Assembly (NCBI GenBank): GCA_947650365.1
Contig: OX393555.1
Span: 78,993,995 to 79,057,994, forward strand
Origin: Chamaelirium japonicum
Taxonomy: Eukaryota > Streptophyta > Magnoliopsida > Liliales > Melanthiaceae
Direction: 5' to 3'
Length of the DNA: 64,000 nt
A program made the translations under genes and the position numbers. Numbering within the stretch: position 1 is the stretch's first letter; each line of letters opens with the position of its first letter. Below the pieces are notes generated by a model. That model was not told where the DNA came from. It did no database searches and worked only from the letters and a program-made list of their open reading frames with translations. Of the stretch, positions 1-12,803 are shown in pieces.

Positions 1-2141
1 CCTTCGTACGATCCATTCTAATTCATTCCCGTGAATGTATCCATTTTAATTCATACGTACGATTCATTCTAATTCATTCATACGATCCAATCTAATTCAT
101 TCATAAGATCCATTCTAATTCATTCGCACGAATGTATGCATTCTAATTCATTCATACGATCCATTCTAATTCATTCGCACAATCTATTCTAATTCATTCG
201 TACGATTCATTCAAATTCATTAGCACGATCCATTCTAATTAATTCGTACGATTTATTCTATTTCATTCGTACGATCCATTCTTACTCATTCGTACGATCT
301 ATTCTAATTCATTCGCACGAATGAATTCATTCTAATTTGTTCGTACGATCCATTCTAATTCATTCGCACGATCCATTCTAATTCATTCATACGATCCATT
401 CTAATTCATTCGTACGATGCATTCTAATTCATTCGCATGATCCATTCTAATTCATTCATACGATCCATTATAATTCATTCATACAATCCATTCTAATTCT
501 TTCGCACGAATGTATCCATTCTAATTCATTCGTACGATCCATTCGAATTCATTCATACGATCAATTATAATTCATTCGCACGAATGTATCCATTCTAATT
601 CATTCGTACGATCCATTCTAATTCATTCGCACGATCCAATTAAATTAATTCGCACGATCCATTCTAATTCATTCGTACTATCCATTATATTTTATTTGTA
701 CGATCCATTCTTACTCATTCGTACGATCCATTCTATTTCATTCACACGAATGTATACATTCTAATTCATTCATACGATCCATTCTAATTCATTCGCACGA
801 TCCATTCTAATTCATTCATACGATCCATTCTAAATCATTCGCACGATCCATTCTAATTCATTCATACGATCCATTCTAATTCATTCGCATGATCCATTCT
901 AATTCATTCATACGATCCATTCTAATTCATTTGTACAATCTATTCTAACTCTTTCGCACGAATATATCCATTCTAAAGCATTCGTACAATCCACCCTAAT
1001 TCCTTTGTATGATCCATTCTAATTTATTCACACGAATGTATCCATTCTAATTCATTCGTACGATCCATTCGAATTCATTCATACGATCCATTCTAATTCA
1101 TTCATACGATCCATTCTAATTCATTCGCACGAATGTATCCATTCTAATTCATTCGTACGATCGATTCTAATTCATTCGCACAATCGATTCTAATTCATTC
1201 GTACGATCCATTCTAATTCATTCGTATGATCCATTCTAATTCATTTGTACGATCCATTCTAATTCATTCATACAATCCATTCTAATTCATTCGTACGATC
1301 CATTCTAATTCCTTCGTACGATCCATTCTAATTCCTGCGTACGATCCATTCTAATTTCTTCGTACGATCCATTCTAATTCATTCCGATGAATGTATCCAT
1401 TCTAATTCATACGTACGATCCAATCTAATTCATTCATACGATCCAATCTAATTCATTCATATGATCTATTCTAATTCATTCGCACGAATGCATCCATTCT
1501 AATTCATTCATACGATCTATTCTAATTCATTCGCACAATCTATTCTAATACATTCGTACGATCCATTCTAATTCATTAGCACGATCCATTCTAATTCATT
1601 CGTACGATCCATTCTATTTCATTCGTACAATCCATTCATACTCATTCGTACGATCCATTCTAATTCATTTGCATGATCCATTCTAATTCATTTGTACGAT
1701 CCATTCTAATTCATTCATACAATACATTCTAAATCTTTTGCACGAATTTATCCATTCTAATTCATTCGTACGACCCATTCTAATTCCTTCGTACGATCCA
1801 TTCTAATTTCTTCGTACGATCCATTCTAATTCATTCCCATGAATGTAACCATTCTAATTCATACGTACGATCCATTCTAATTCATTCATACGATCCAATC
1901 TAATTCATTCATATGATCTATTCTAATTTATTCGCACGAATGTATCCATTCTAATTTATTCGTACGATCCGTTCTAATTCATTCGCACAATCTATTCTAA
2001 TACATTCGTACGATCCATTCTAATTCATTAGCACGGTCCATTCTAATTCATTCGTACGATCCATTCTATTTCATTCATACGATCCATTCTAATTCATTCG
2101 CACGAATGTATCCATTCTAATTCATTCCAATTCCTTCGTAC

Positions 2142-2165
2142 GATCCATTCGTACGATACATTTTA
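2142..2165 (+). repeat. Truncated-monomer junction (first of six copies)
   Basis: A GATCCATTC end is joined directly to CGTACGATACATTC, skipping the usual TAATTCATT stretch. The result is an undersized monomer with the unusual GATACATTC ending, followed by a CCTTCGCA-type 28-mer. The same odd joint occurs with its GTACGATACA core starting at 2151, 14307, 21395, 27884, 50849 and 55131. A shared deletion joint is unlikely to arise six times, so these places probably descend from one event by segmental duplication. Confidence 0.85.
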
Positions 2166-2176
2166 ATTCCTTCGCA

Positions 2177-2365
2177 CGAATGTATCCATTCTAATTCATT
2201 CGTACGATCCATTCTAATTCATTCGCACAATCTATTCTAATTCATTCATACGATCCATTCTAATTCATTAGCACGATCCATTCTAATTCATTCGTACGAT
2301 CCATTCTATTTAATTCGTACGATCCATTCTTACTCATTCGTACGATCCATTCTAATTCATTCGCA
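2177..2365 (+). repeat. 189-bp eight-monomer module
   Basis: Spacing from one 28-mer to the next is 189 bp, exactly one 28-mer plus seven 23-mers. The order of variants is: 28-mer, GTACG, GCACAATCT, an ATACG or GTACG monomer, AGCACG, GTACG, a TATTTCATTCG monomer, a TTACTCATTCG monomer, then the next 28-mer. The same module with the same length occurs at 5221-5409, 14333-14521, 39862-40050 and 59654-59842. A fixed order of eight distinguishable monomers is the signature of a higher-order repeat rather than random monomer drift. Confidence 0.85.
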
Positions 2366-4173
2366 TGAATGTATCCATTCTAATTCATTCGTACGATCCA
2401 TTCTAATTCATTCGCACGATCCATTCTAATTCATTCGTACGATCCATTCTAATTCATTCGCACGATCCATTCTAATTCATTCATATGATCCATTCTAATT
2501 CATTCATACGATCCATTCTAATTTATTCGCACGAATGTATCCATTATAATTCATTCGTACAATCCATTCTAATTCATTCGCACAATCTATTCTAATTCAT
2601 TCGTACGATCCATTCTAATTCATTCGTACAATCCATTCTAATTCATTCGTACAATCCATTCTATTTCATTGGTACGATCCATTCTTACTCATTCGTACGA
2701 TCCATTCTAATTCATTCGCACGAATGTATCCATATTAATTCATTCATACGATCCATTCTAATTCATTTGCACGATCCATTCTAATTCATTCATACGATCC
2801 ATTATAATTCATTCGTACGATCCATTCTAATTCATTCGTATGATCCATTCTTACTCATTCGTACGATCCATTCTAATTCATTCGCACGAATGTATCTATT
2901 CTAATTCAGTCGTACGATCCATTGTAATTCATTCGCACGATCCATTCTAATTCATTCGTACGATCAATTCTAATTCATTTGCACGATCCATTCTAATTCA
3001 TTCATACGATCCATTCTAATTCATTCATACAATCCATTCTAATTCTTTCACACGAATGTATCCATTCTAATTCATTCGTACGATCCACCCTAATTCCTTT
3101 GTATGATCCATTCTAATTCATTCGCACGAATGTATCCATTCTAATTCATTCGTATGATCCATTCGAATTCATTCATACGATTCATTCTAATTCATTCATA
3201 CGATCCATTCTAATTCATTCGCACGAATGTATTCATTCCAATTCATTCGTACGATCCATTCTAATTCATTCGCACAATCGATTCTAATTCATTCGTATGA
3301 TCCATTCTAATTTATTCGCACGATCCATTCTAATTCATTTGTATGATCCATTCTAATTCATTTATACAATCCATTCTAATTCTTTTGCACGAATGTATCA
3401 ATTCTAATTCATTCGTACGATCCATTCTAATTCCTTCGTACGATCCATTCTAATTCCTTCGTACGATCTATTCTAATTTCTTCGTACGAACCATTCTAAT
3501 TCATTCCCATGAATTTATCCATTCTAATTCATATGTACGATCCATTCTAATTTATTCATACGATCCAATCTAATTCATTCATACGGTTTATTCTAATTTA
3601 TTCGCACGAATGTATCCATTCTAATTCATTCGTACGATCCATTCTAATTCATTCGCACAATCTATTCTAATTCATTCGTACGGTCCATTCTAATTCATTA
3701 GCACGATCCATTCTAATTCATTCGTATGATCCATTCTATTTCATTCATACGATCCATTCTTACTCATTCGTACGATCCATTCTAATTCATTCGCACGAAT
3801 GTATCCATTCTAATTCATTCGTACGTTCCATTCTAATTCATTCGCACGATCCATTCTAATTCATTCATACGATCCATTCTAATTCATTCGTATGATCCAT
3901 TCTAATTCATTCGCACGATCTATTCTAATTCATTCATACGATCCATTCTAATTCATTCATACGATCCATTCTAATTCATTCGCACGAATGTATCCATTCT
4001 AATTCATTCGTACGATCCATTCTAATACATTCACACAATCTATTCTAATTCATTCGTACGATCCATTCTATTTCATTAGCACGATCCATTCTAATTCATT
4101 CGTACGATCCATTCTATTTCATTCGTACGATCCTTTCTTACTCATTCGTACGATCCATTCTAATTCATTCGCA

Positions 4174-4431
4174 CGAATGTATCCATTCTAATTCATTCGT
4201 ACGATCTATTCTAATTTATTTGCACGATCCCTTCTAATTTATTCATACGATCCATTCTAATTCATTTGTACGATCCATTCTAATTCATTCGCACAATCTA
4301 TTCTAATTCATTCGAACGATCCATTCTAATTCATTAGCACGATCCATTCTAATTTATTCGTACGATCCATTCTATTTCATTCGTACGATCCATTCTTACT
4401 CATTCGTACGATCCATTCTAATTCATTCGCA
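4174..4431 (+). repeat. 258-bp eleven-monomer module
   Basis: The 28-mer to 28-mer distance is 258 bp, equal to one 28-mer plus ten 23-mers. The second half repeats the tail of the 189-bp module (GCACAATCT, GTACG, AGCACG, GTACG, TATTTC, TTACTC), and the first half adds GTACG, GCACG and ATACG monomers. The same spacing is found at 5410-5667. The shared tail suggests the 189- and 258-bp modules differ by gain or loss of three 23-mers. Confidence 0.78.
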
Positions 4432-7400
4432 CGAATGTATCCATTCTAATTCATTCGTACGATCGATTCTAATTCATTCGCATGATCCATTCTAATTCAT
4501 TCATATGATCCATTCTAATTCATTCGTATGATCCATTCTAATTCATTCGCATGATCCATTCTAATTCATTCATACGATCCATTCTAATTCATTCATACAA
4601 TCCATTCCAATTCTTTCACACGAATGTATCCATTCTTATTCATTCGTACGATCCACCCTAATTCCTTTGTATGATCCATTCTAATTCATTCGTACGAATG
4701 TATCCTTTGTAATTTATTCGTACGATCCATTTGAATTCATTCATACGATCTATTCTAATTCATTCATACGATCCATTCTAATTCATTCGCACGAATGTAT
4801 CCATTCTAATTCATTCGTATGATCCATTCTAATTAATTCGCACAATCTATTCTAATTAATTTGTACGATCCATTCTAATTCATTCGCACGATCCATTCTA
4901 ATTCATTTGCCCGATCCATTCTAATTCATTCATACAATCCATTCTAATTCTTTTGTACGAATGTATCCATTCTATTTCATTCGTAAGCTCCATTCTAATT
5001 CCTTCATACGATCCATTCTAATTCCTTCGTACGATCCATTCTAACTCCTTCGTACGATCCATTCTATTTCATTTGTATGATCCATTCTAATTCCTTCGTA
5101 CGATCCATTCTAATTCATTCCCATGAATGTATCCATTCTAATTTATACGTACGATCCATTCTAATTCATTCATACGATCCAATCTAATTCATTCATACGA
5201 TCCATTCTAATTCATTCGCACGAATGTATCCATTCTAATTCATTCGTACGATCCATTCTAATTCATTCGCACTAACTTTTCTAATTCATTCGTACGATCC
5301 ATTCTAATTCATTAGCACGATCCATTCTAATTCATTCGTACGATCCATTCTATTTCATTCGTACGATCCATTCTTACTCATTCATACGATCCATTCTAAT
5401 TCATTCGCACGAATGTATCCATTCTAATTCATTCGTACGATCCATTCTAATTCATTCGCACGATCCATTCTAATTCATTCATACGATCCATTCTAATTCA
5501 TTCGTACGATCCATTCTAATTCATTCGCACAATCTATTCTAATTCATTCGTACGATCCATTCCAATTCGTTAGCACGATCCATTCTAATTCATTCGTACG
5601 ATCCATTCTATTTCATTCGTACGATACATTCTTACTCATTCTTACGATCCATTCTAATTCATTCGCACGAATATATCCATTCTAATTCATTTGTATGATC
5701 CATTCTAATTCATTTGCATGATTTATTCTAATTCATTCATACGATCCATAGAAATTCATTCGTACGATCCATTCTAATTCATTTGCACGATCCATTCTAA
5801 TTCATTCATATGATCCATTCTAATTCATTCATACAATCCATTCTAATTCTTTCGCACGAATGTATCTATTCTAATTCATTCGTACGATCCACCCTAATTC
5901 CTTCGTATGATCCATTCTAATTCATTCGAACGAATGTATCCATTCTAATTCATTCGTACGATCCATTCGAATTAATTCAAATGATCCATTCTAATTCATT
6001 AATACGATCCATTCTAATTCATTCGCACGAATGTATCCATTCTAATTCATTCGTACGATCCATTCTAATTCATTCTCACAATCTATTCTAATTCATTCAT
6101 ACGATCCATTCTAATTCATTTGCACGATCCATTCTAATTCATTTGCACGATCCATTCTAATTCATTCATACAATCCATTCTAATTCTTTTGCACAAATAT
6201 ATCCATTCTAATTCCTTCGTACGATCCATTATAATTCCTTCGTACGATCCATTCTAATTCCTTCGTACGATCTATTCTATTTCATTCATATGATCCATTC
6301 TAATTCCTTCGTACGATCCATTCTAATTCATTCCCATGAATGTATCCATTCTAATTCTTACGTACGATCCATTCTAATTGATTCATACGATCCAATCTAA
6401 TTCATTCATAAGATCCATTCTAATTCATTCGCACGAATGTATCCATTCTAATTCATTCGTACGATCCATTCTAATTCATTTGCACGATCCATTCTAATTC
6501 ATTCGTACTATCCATTCTAATTCATTCGCACGATCCATTCTAATTCATTCATACGATCCATTCTAATTTATTCATACGATCCATTCTAATTCATTCGCAC
6601 GAATGTATCCATTCTAATTCATTCATACGATCCATTCTAATTCATTCGCACGATCCATTCTAATTCGTTCATACGATCCAGTCTAATTCATTCGTATGAT
6701 CCATTCTAATTCATTCGTATGAATGTATCCATTCTAATTCATTCATACGATCCATTCTAATTCATCCGCACGATCGAATCTAATACGTTCGAACGATCCA
6801 TTCTAATTCAATCGTACGATCCATTCAATTTCATTCGTACGATCCATTTTTACTCATTCATATGATCCATTCAAATTCATACGTACAATCCATTCTAATT
6901 CATTCGTACGATTCATTCTAATTCGTTCGCACAATCTATTCTAATTCATTCGTACGATCCATTCTAATTCATTAGCACGATTCATTCTAATTCATTCGTA
7001 CGATCCATTCTATTTCATTCGTACGATCCATTCTTAGTCATTCGTACGATCCATTCTAATTCATTCGCACGAATGTATTCATTCTAATTCATTCATACGT
7101 TCCATTCTAATTCATTCGCACGATCCGTTTTAATTCATTCATACGATCCATTATAATTCATTCGTACGATCCATTCTAATTCATTCGCACGATCCATTCT
7201 AATTCATTCATACGATCCATTCTAATTCATTCATACAATCCATTCTAAATCTTTCGCACGAATGTATCCATTCTAATTCATTCGTACGATCCATTCTAAT
7301 TTCTTCGTACGATCCATTCGAATTCGTTCATACGATCCATTCTAATTCATTCATACGATCCATTCTAATTCATTCGCACAAATGTATCCATTCTAATTCA

Positions 7401-7715
7401 TTCGTATGGTCCATTCTAATTCATTCGCACGATCCAATCTAATTCATTCGCACGATCCATTCTAATTCATCATTCGCACAATCTATTCTAATTCATTCGT
7501 ACGATCCATTCTAATTCATTAGCACGATCCATTCTAATTCATTCGTACGATCCATTCTATTTCATTCTTACGATCCATTCTTACTCATTCGTACGATCCA
7601 TTCTAATTCATTCGCACGAATGTATCCATTCTAATTCATTCGTACGATCCATTCTAATTCATTCGCATGATCCATTCTAATTCATTCATACGATCTATTA
7701 TAATTCATTTATACG

Positions 7716-7735
7716 ATCCATTCTATAGAATGGAT
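7716..7735. repeat. Perfect 20-bp palindrome at the sense-to-antisense switch
   Basis: ATCCATTCTATAGAATGGAT reads the same on both strands, centred between 7725 and 7726. To its left all monomers are sense and to its right all are antisense, so the two arrays meet head to head at TATA. It could be a fold-back inversion point. The palindrome is no longer than the monomer itself, so it may simply be what remains where two opposed monomers were joined. Confidence 0.95.
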
Positions 7736-9900
7736 ACATTCATGGGAATGAATTAGAATGGATCGTACGAAGGAATTAGAATGGATCATACGAATGAAAT
7801 AAAATGGACCGTACGAAGGAATTAGAATGGATCGTACGAAGGAATTAGAATGGAACGTACGAATGAATTAGAATGGTTACATTCGTGCAAAAGAATTAGA
7901 ATGGATTGTATGAATGAATTAGAATGGATCGTGTAAATGAATTAGAATGGATCGTGCGAATGAATTAGAATGGATCGTACGAATGAATTAGAATAGATTG
8001 TGAGAATGAATTAGAATGGATCATAAGAATGAATTTGGATGGATACATTCGTGCGAATGAATTAGAATGGATCGTACGAATGAATTAGAATGGATCGTAC
8101 GAATGAATTAGAATGGATCGTATGAATGAATTAGAATGGATCGTGCGAATGAATTAGAATGGATCGTACGAATGAATTAGAATGAATCGTATGAATGAAT
8201 TAGAATTGATCGTGCGAATGAATTAGAAAGGATCGTACGAATGAATTAGAATGGATACATTCGTGCGAATGAATTAGAATGGATCGTACGAATGAGTAAA
8301 AATGGATCGTACGAATAAAATAAAATGGATCGTACTAATGAATTAAAATGGATCTTTCTAATGAATTAGAATCGATCATACGAATGAATTAGAATAAATT
8401 AAGCGAATGAATTAGAATGGATCGTACGAATGAATTAGAATGGATCGTGCGAATGAATTAGAATGGATCGTACGAATGAATTAGAATGGATACATTCGTG
8501 CGAATGAATTAGAATGGATCGTACGAATGAGTAAGAATGGATCGTACGAATGAAATAAAATGGATCGTACGAATAAATTCGAATGGATCGTGCTAATGAA
8601 TTAGAATGGATCGTACGAATGAATTAGAAAAGATTGTGCGAATGAATTAGAATGGATCGTACGAATGAATTAGAATGGATCATATGAATGAATTAGAATG
8701 GATCGTGCGAATGAATTAGAATGGATCATACGAATGAATTAGAAAGGATCATGTGAATGAATTAGAATGGATACATTCGTGCGAAAAAATTAGAATGGAT
8801 CATATGAATGAATTAGATTGGATCGTATGAATGAATTAGAATGGATCGTACGTATGAAGTAGAATGGATACATTCATGGGAATGAATTAGAATGGATCGT
8901 ACGAAGGAATTAGAATGGATCATACGAATGAAATAGAATGGATCGTACGAAGGAATTAGAATGGATCGTACAAATGAATAAGAATGGATCGTACGAATGA
9001 ATTAGAATAGATTGTGCGAATGAATTAGAATGGATCGTACAGGAATTAGAATGGATACATTCGAGCGAATTAATTAGAATGGATCGTATGAATGAATTAG
9101 AATGGATCATATGAATGAATTCGAATGGATCGTACGAATGAATTAGAATGGATACATTCGTGCGAATGAATTAGAATGGATCATACGAAGGAATTAGGGT
9201 GGATCGTACAAATGAATTAGAATGGATACATTCGTGCGAAAGAATTAGAATGGATTGTATGAATGAATTAGAATGGATCGTATGAATGAATTAGAATGGA
9301 TCGTGCGAATGAATTAGAATGCATCGTACGAATGAAATAGAATGGATCGTATGAATGAATTAGAATGGATCGTGCGAATGAATTAGAATGGATCGTATGA
9401 ATGAATTAGAATGGATACATTCGTGCGAATGAATTAGAATGGATCGTACGAATAAGTAAGAATGGATCGTACGAATGAAATAGAATGGATCGTACGATTG
9501 AATTAGAATGGATCATACTAATGAATTAGAATGGATCGTCTGAATAAATTAGAATGCAACATGCTAATGAATTAGAATAGATCGTACGAATGAATTGGAA
9601 AAGATTATGCGAATGAATTAGAATGGATCGTACGAATGGATTAGAATGGATACATTCTTGCGAATGAATTAGAATGGATCGTACGAATGAATTAGAATGG
9701 ATACATTCGTGCGAATGAATTAGAATGGATCGTATGAATGAATTAGAATAGATCGTATGAATGAATTAGAATGGATCATGAGAATGAATTAGATTGGATT
9801 GTACGAATAAATTAGAATGGATACATTCGTGCGAATGAATTAGAATGGATCGTACGAATGAGTAAAATGGATTGTACGAATGAAATAGAATGGATACATT
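7724..9900 (-). repeat. Inverted satellite block B1
   Basis: About 2.2 kb in which every monomer reads as the reverse complement of the flanks (GAATGGATCG instead of CGATCCATTC). The block carries the usual landmarks in reverse: the CATGGG form of the marker cassette near 7740 and 8875, the AGGGTGGATC marker near 9197, and 28-mers as GGATACATTC. It is therefore a flipped piece of the same higher-order array, not another family. It ends at about 9900, where GGATACATTC runs straight into sense CATACGATCC. Short open frames on the minus strand, such as 8910-9110, are repeat by-products. Confidence 0.95.
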
Positions 9901-10080
9901 CATACGATCCATTCTATTTTATTCGTACGATATATTCTTACTCATTCGTACGATCCCTTCTAATTCATTCGCACGAATGTATCCATTCTAATTCATTCGT
10001 ACGATCCATTCTAATTCATTCGCATGATCCATTCTAATTCATTCATACGATCTATTATAATTCATTTATACGATCCATTC
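9901..10080 (+). repeat. 180-bp sense island between two inverted blocks
   Basis: Sense monomers between B1 and B2. The left part (to 9997) equals 12281-12377 and the right part (from 9958) equals 7601-7723. The island is thus the hybrid joint of the tandem duplication rather than an independent insertion. It contains the distinctive GATATATTC and GATCCCTTC variants that let the two sources be told apart. Confidence 0.92.
9958..9997. repeat. 40-bp crossover window of the duplication
   Basis: These 40 bases are the only part of the joint that matches both the left donor (7601-7640) and the right donor (12338-12377). The window contains a complete 28-mer ending, CGAATGTATCC. The breakpoint cannot be placed more finely. 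Confidence 0.88.
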
Positions 10081-10092
10081 TATAGAATGGAT
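10073..10092. repeat. Second copy of the 20-bp switch palindrome
   Basis: Identical to the palindrome at 7716-7735 and 2357 bp downstream. It was carried along by the tandem duplication, so it does not record an independent inversion. Confidence 0.94.
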
Positions 10093-12280
10093 ACATTCAT
10101 GGGAATGAATTAGAATGGATCGTACGAAGGAATTAGAATGGATCATACGAATGAAATAAAATGGACCGTACGAAGGAATTAGAATGGATCGTACGAAGGA
10201 ATTAGAATGGAACGTACGAATGAATTAGAATGGTTACATTCGTGCAAAAGAATTAGAATGGATTGTATGAATGAATTAGAATGGATCGTGTAAATGAATT
10301 AGAATGGATCGTGCGAATGAATTAGAATGGATCGTACGAATGAATTAGAATAGATTGTGCGAATGAATTAGAATGGATCATAAGAATGAATTTGGATGGA
10401 TACATTCGTGCGAATGAATTAGAATGGATCGTACGAATGAATTAGAATGGATCGTACGAATGAATTAGAATGGATCGTATGAATGAATTAGAATGGATCG
10501 TGCGAATGAATTAGAATGGATCGTACGAATGAATTAGAATGAATCGTATGAATGAATTAGAATTGATCATGCGAATGAATTAGAAAGGATCGTACGAATG
10601 AATTAGAATGGATACATTCGTGCGAATGAATTAGAATGGATCGTACGAATGAGTAAAAATGGATCGTACGAATAAAATAAAATGGATCGTACTAATGAAT
10701 TAAAATGGATCTTTCTAATGAATTAGAATCGATCATACGAATGAATTAGAATAAATTAAGCGAATGAATTAGAATGGATCGTACGAATGAATTAGACTGG
10801 ATCGTATGAATGAATTAGAATTGATCGTGCGAATGAATTAGAATGGATCGTACGAATGAATTAGAATGGATACATTCGTGCGAATGAATTAGAATGGATC
10901 GTACGAATGAGTAAGAATGGATCGTACGAATGAAATAAAATGGATCGTACGAATAAATTCGAATGGATCGTGCTAATGAATTAGAATGGATCGTACGAAT
11001 GAATTAGAAAAGATTGTGCGAATGAATTAGAATGGATCGTACGAATGAATTAGAATGGATCATATGAATGAATTAGAATGGATCGTGCGAATGAATTAGA
11101 ATGGATCATACGAATGAATTAGAAAGGATCATGCGAATGAATTAGAATGGATACATTCGTGCGAAAAAATTAGAATGGATCATATGAATGAATTAGATTG
11201 GATCGTATGAATGAATTAGAATGGATCGTACGTATGAAGTAGAATGGATACATTCATGGGAATGAATTAGAATGGATCGTACGAAGGAATTAGAATGGAT
11301 CATACGAATGAAATAGAATGGATCGTACGAAGGAATTAGAATGGATCGTACAAATGAATAAAAATGGATCGTACGAATGAATTAGAATAGATTGTGCGAA
11401 TGAATTAGAATGGATCGTACAGGAATTAGAATGGATACATTCGAGCGAATTAATTAGAATGGATCGTATGAATGAATTAGAATGGATCATATGAATGAAT
11501 TCGAATGGATCGTACGAATGAATTAGAATGGATACATTCGTGCGAATGAATTAGAATGGATCATACGAAGGAATTAGGGTGGATCGTACAAATGAATTAG
11601 AATGGATACATTCGTGCGAAAGAATTAGAATGGATTGTATGAATGAATTAGAATGGATCGTATGAATGAATTAGAATGGATCGTGCGAATGAATTAGAAT
11701 GCATCGTACGAATGAAATAGAATGGATCGTATGAATGAATTAGAATGGATCGTGCGAATGAATTAGAATGGATCGTATGAATGAATTAGAATGGATACAT
11801 TCGTGCGAATGAATTAGAATGGATCGTACGAATAAGTAAGAATGGATCGTACGAATGAAATAGAATGGATCGTACGATTGAATTAGAATGGATCATACTA
11901 ATGAATTAGAATGGATCGTCTGAATAAATTAGAATGCAACATGCTAATGAATTAGAATAGATCGTACGAATGAATTGGAAAAGATTATGCGAATGAATTA
12001 GAATGGATCGTACGAATGGATTAGAATGGATACATTCTTGCGAATGAATTAGAATGGATCGTACGAATGAATTAGAATGGATACATTCGTGCGAATGAAT
12101 TAGAATGGATCGTATGAATGAATTAGAATAGATCGTATGAATGAATTAGAATGGATCATGCGAATGAATTAGATTGGATTGTACGAATAAATTAGAATGG
12201 ATACATTCGTGCGAATGAATTAGAATGGATCGTACGAATGAGTAAAATGGATTGTACGAATGAAATAGAATGGATACATT
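10081..12280 (-). repeat. Inverted satellite block B2 (copy of B1)
   Basis: Antisense monomers matching B1 almost base for base, with one additional 23-bp monomer around 10790-10820 that contains a GACTGGATCG variant. Reverse-sense marker cassettes lie near 10097 and 11252 and an AGGGTGGATC marker near 11577. The open frame at 11290-11490 (minus) encodes the same 66 residues as 8910-9110, which reflects duplication and not selection on protein. Confidence 0.94.
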
Positions 12281-12770
12281 CATACGATCCATTCTATTTT
12301 ATTCGTACGATATATTCTTACTCATTCGTACGATCCCTTCTAATTCATTCGCACGAATGTATCCATTCTAATTCATTTGTACGAACCATTCTAATTCATC
12401 CGCACGGTCCATTCAAATTCATTCATACGATCCATTCTATTTCATTCGTACGATCCATTCTAATTTATTCGCACGATCCATTCTAATTCATTCGTACGTT
12501 CCATTCGAATTCATTCATATGATCCATTCTAATTCATTCATACGATCCATTCTAATTCATTCGCATGAATGTATCCATTCTAATTCATTCGTACGATCCA
12601 TTCTAATTCATTCGTACGATCAATTCTATTTCATTCGTACGATCCATTCTTACTCATTCGTACGATCCATTCTAATTCATTCGCACGAATGTATCTATTC
12701 TAATTCATCCGTACGATCCATTCTATTACATTCGTACGATCCATTCTAATTCCTTTGTACGATCCATTCT
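12281..12770 (+). repeat. Sense block between B2 and a micro-inversion
   Basis: Ordinary sense monomers, with two open frames crossing them (12238-12486 and 12519-12749). Both frames are read-throughs of IHSNSF/YDPF-type repeat peptide. Several monomers are unusually divergent (ACGAACC, CCGCACGGTCC, CGTACGTTCC). This fits an array edge that is less often homogenised. Confidence 0.9.
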
Positions 12771-12803
12771 ATGAATGAATTAGAATTAGAATGGATACAT
12801 TCT
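12771..12803 (-). repeat. Micro-inversion of about one monomer
   Basis: Sense CCATTCT runs into ATGAATGAATTAGAATTAGAA and then GGATACATTC before returning to sense TATTTCATT. About 30 bp therefore read antisense. Both edges are CATTC/GAATG dyads (CATTC-TAT-GAATG and GAATG-GATA-CATTC), the same kind of edge as at the large flips. Confidence 0.85.

Larger units (their letters stand above)
1..7723 (+). repeat. Satellite block A, sense orientation
   Basis: Uninterrupted sense-orientation monomers with no gene. The first part (to about 2800) is a diverged copy of 19222 to about 22000: both open with the rare CCCGTG variant of a marker cassette and share aberrant monomers in the same order. The stretch 1991-2731 also matches 14147-14887 at a constant offset of 12156. 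From about 4900 to 7700 the block is ordinary higher-order array with 28-mers every 90-260 bp. It ends abruptly at the palindrome 7716-7735, where orientation flips. Confidence 0.95.
7601..12377. repeat. Recent tandem duplication of a 2.36-2.38 kb segment carrying an inverted block
   Basis: Positions 7601-7723 match 9958-10080 without a difference (offset 2357), and 9901-9997 match 12281-12377 exactly (offset 2380). Copy one is therefore 7601-9997 and copy two 9958-12377, overlapping in the 40 bp 9958-9997 where the crossover must lie. The offset grows by 23 because copy two has one extra monomer near 10790-10820. Only a handful of substitutions were noticed between the copies (for example near 8007, 8751, 8970 and 9781), so the event is young. 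Outside the shared limits the flanks differ at once: 7600 versus 9957, and 9998 versus 12378. Confidence 0.93.

Noticed and set aside
8910-9110. 66-codon minus-strand frame identical in peptide to 11290-11490
   Set aside because: The identity comes from the 2.38-kb tandem duplication, not from constraint on a protein.
7724-12280. Inverted-repeat transposon or foreign insertion
   Set aside because: The block consists of the same monomers and markers as the flanks, only reversed. There is no internal unique sequence, target-site duplication or transposase.
7601-12377. Assembly artefact as the sole explanation for the duplication and flips
   Set aside because: Not excluded, but the copies carry private differences (one extra monomer and several substitutions). 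That argues against simple collapse or duplication of the same reads.
12238-12749. Two + strand frames (82 and 76 codons) close together
   Set aside because: Same repeat peptide as elsewhere. The first begins in antisense monomers and crosses the orientation switch, which no real gene would be expected to do.
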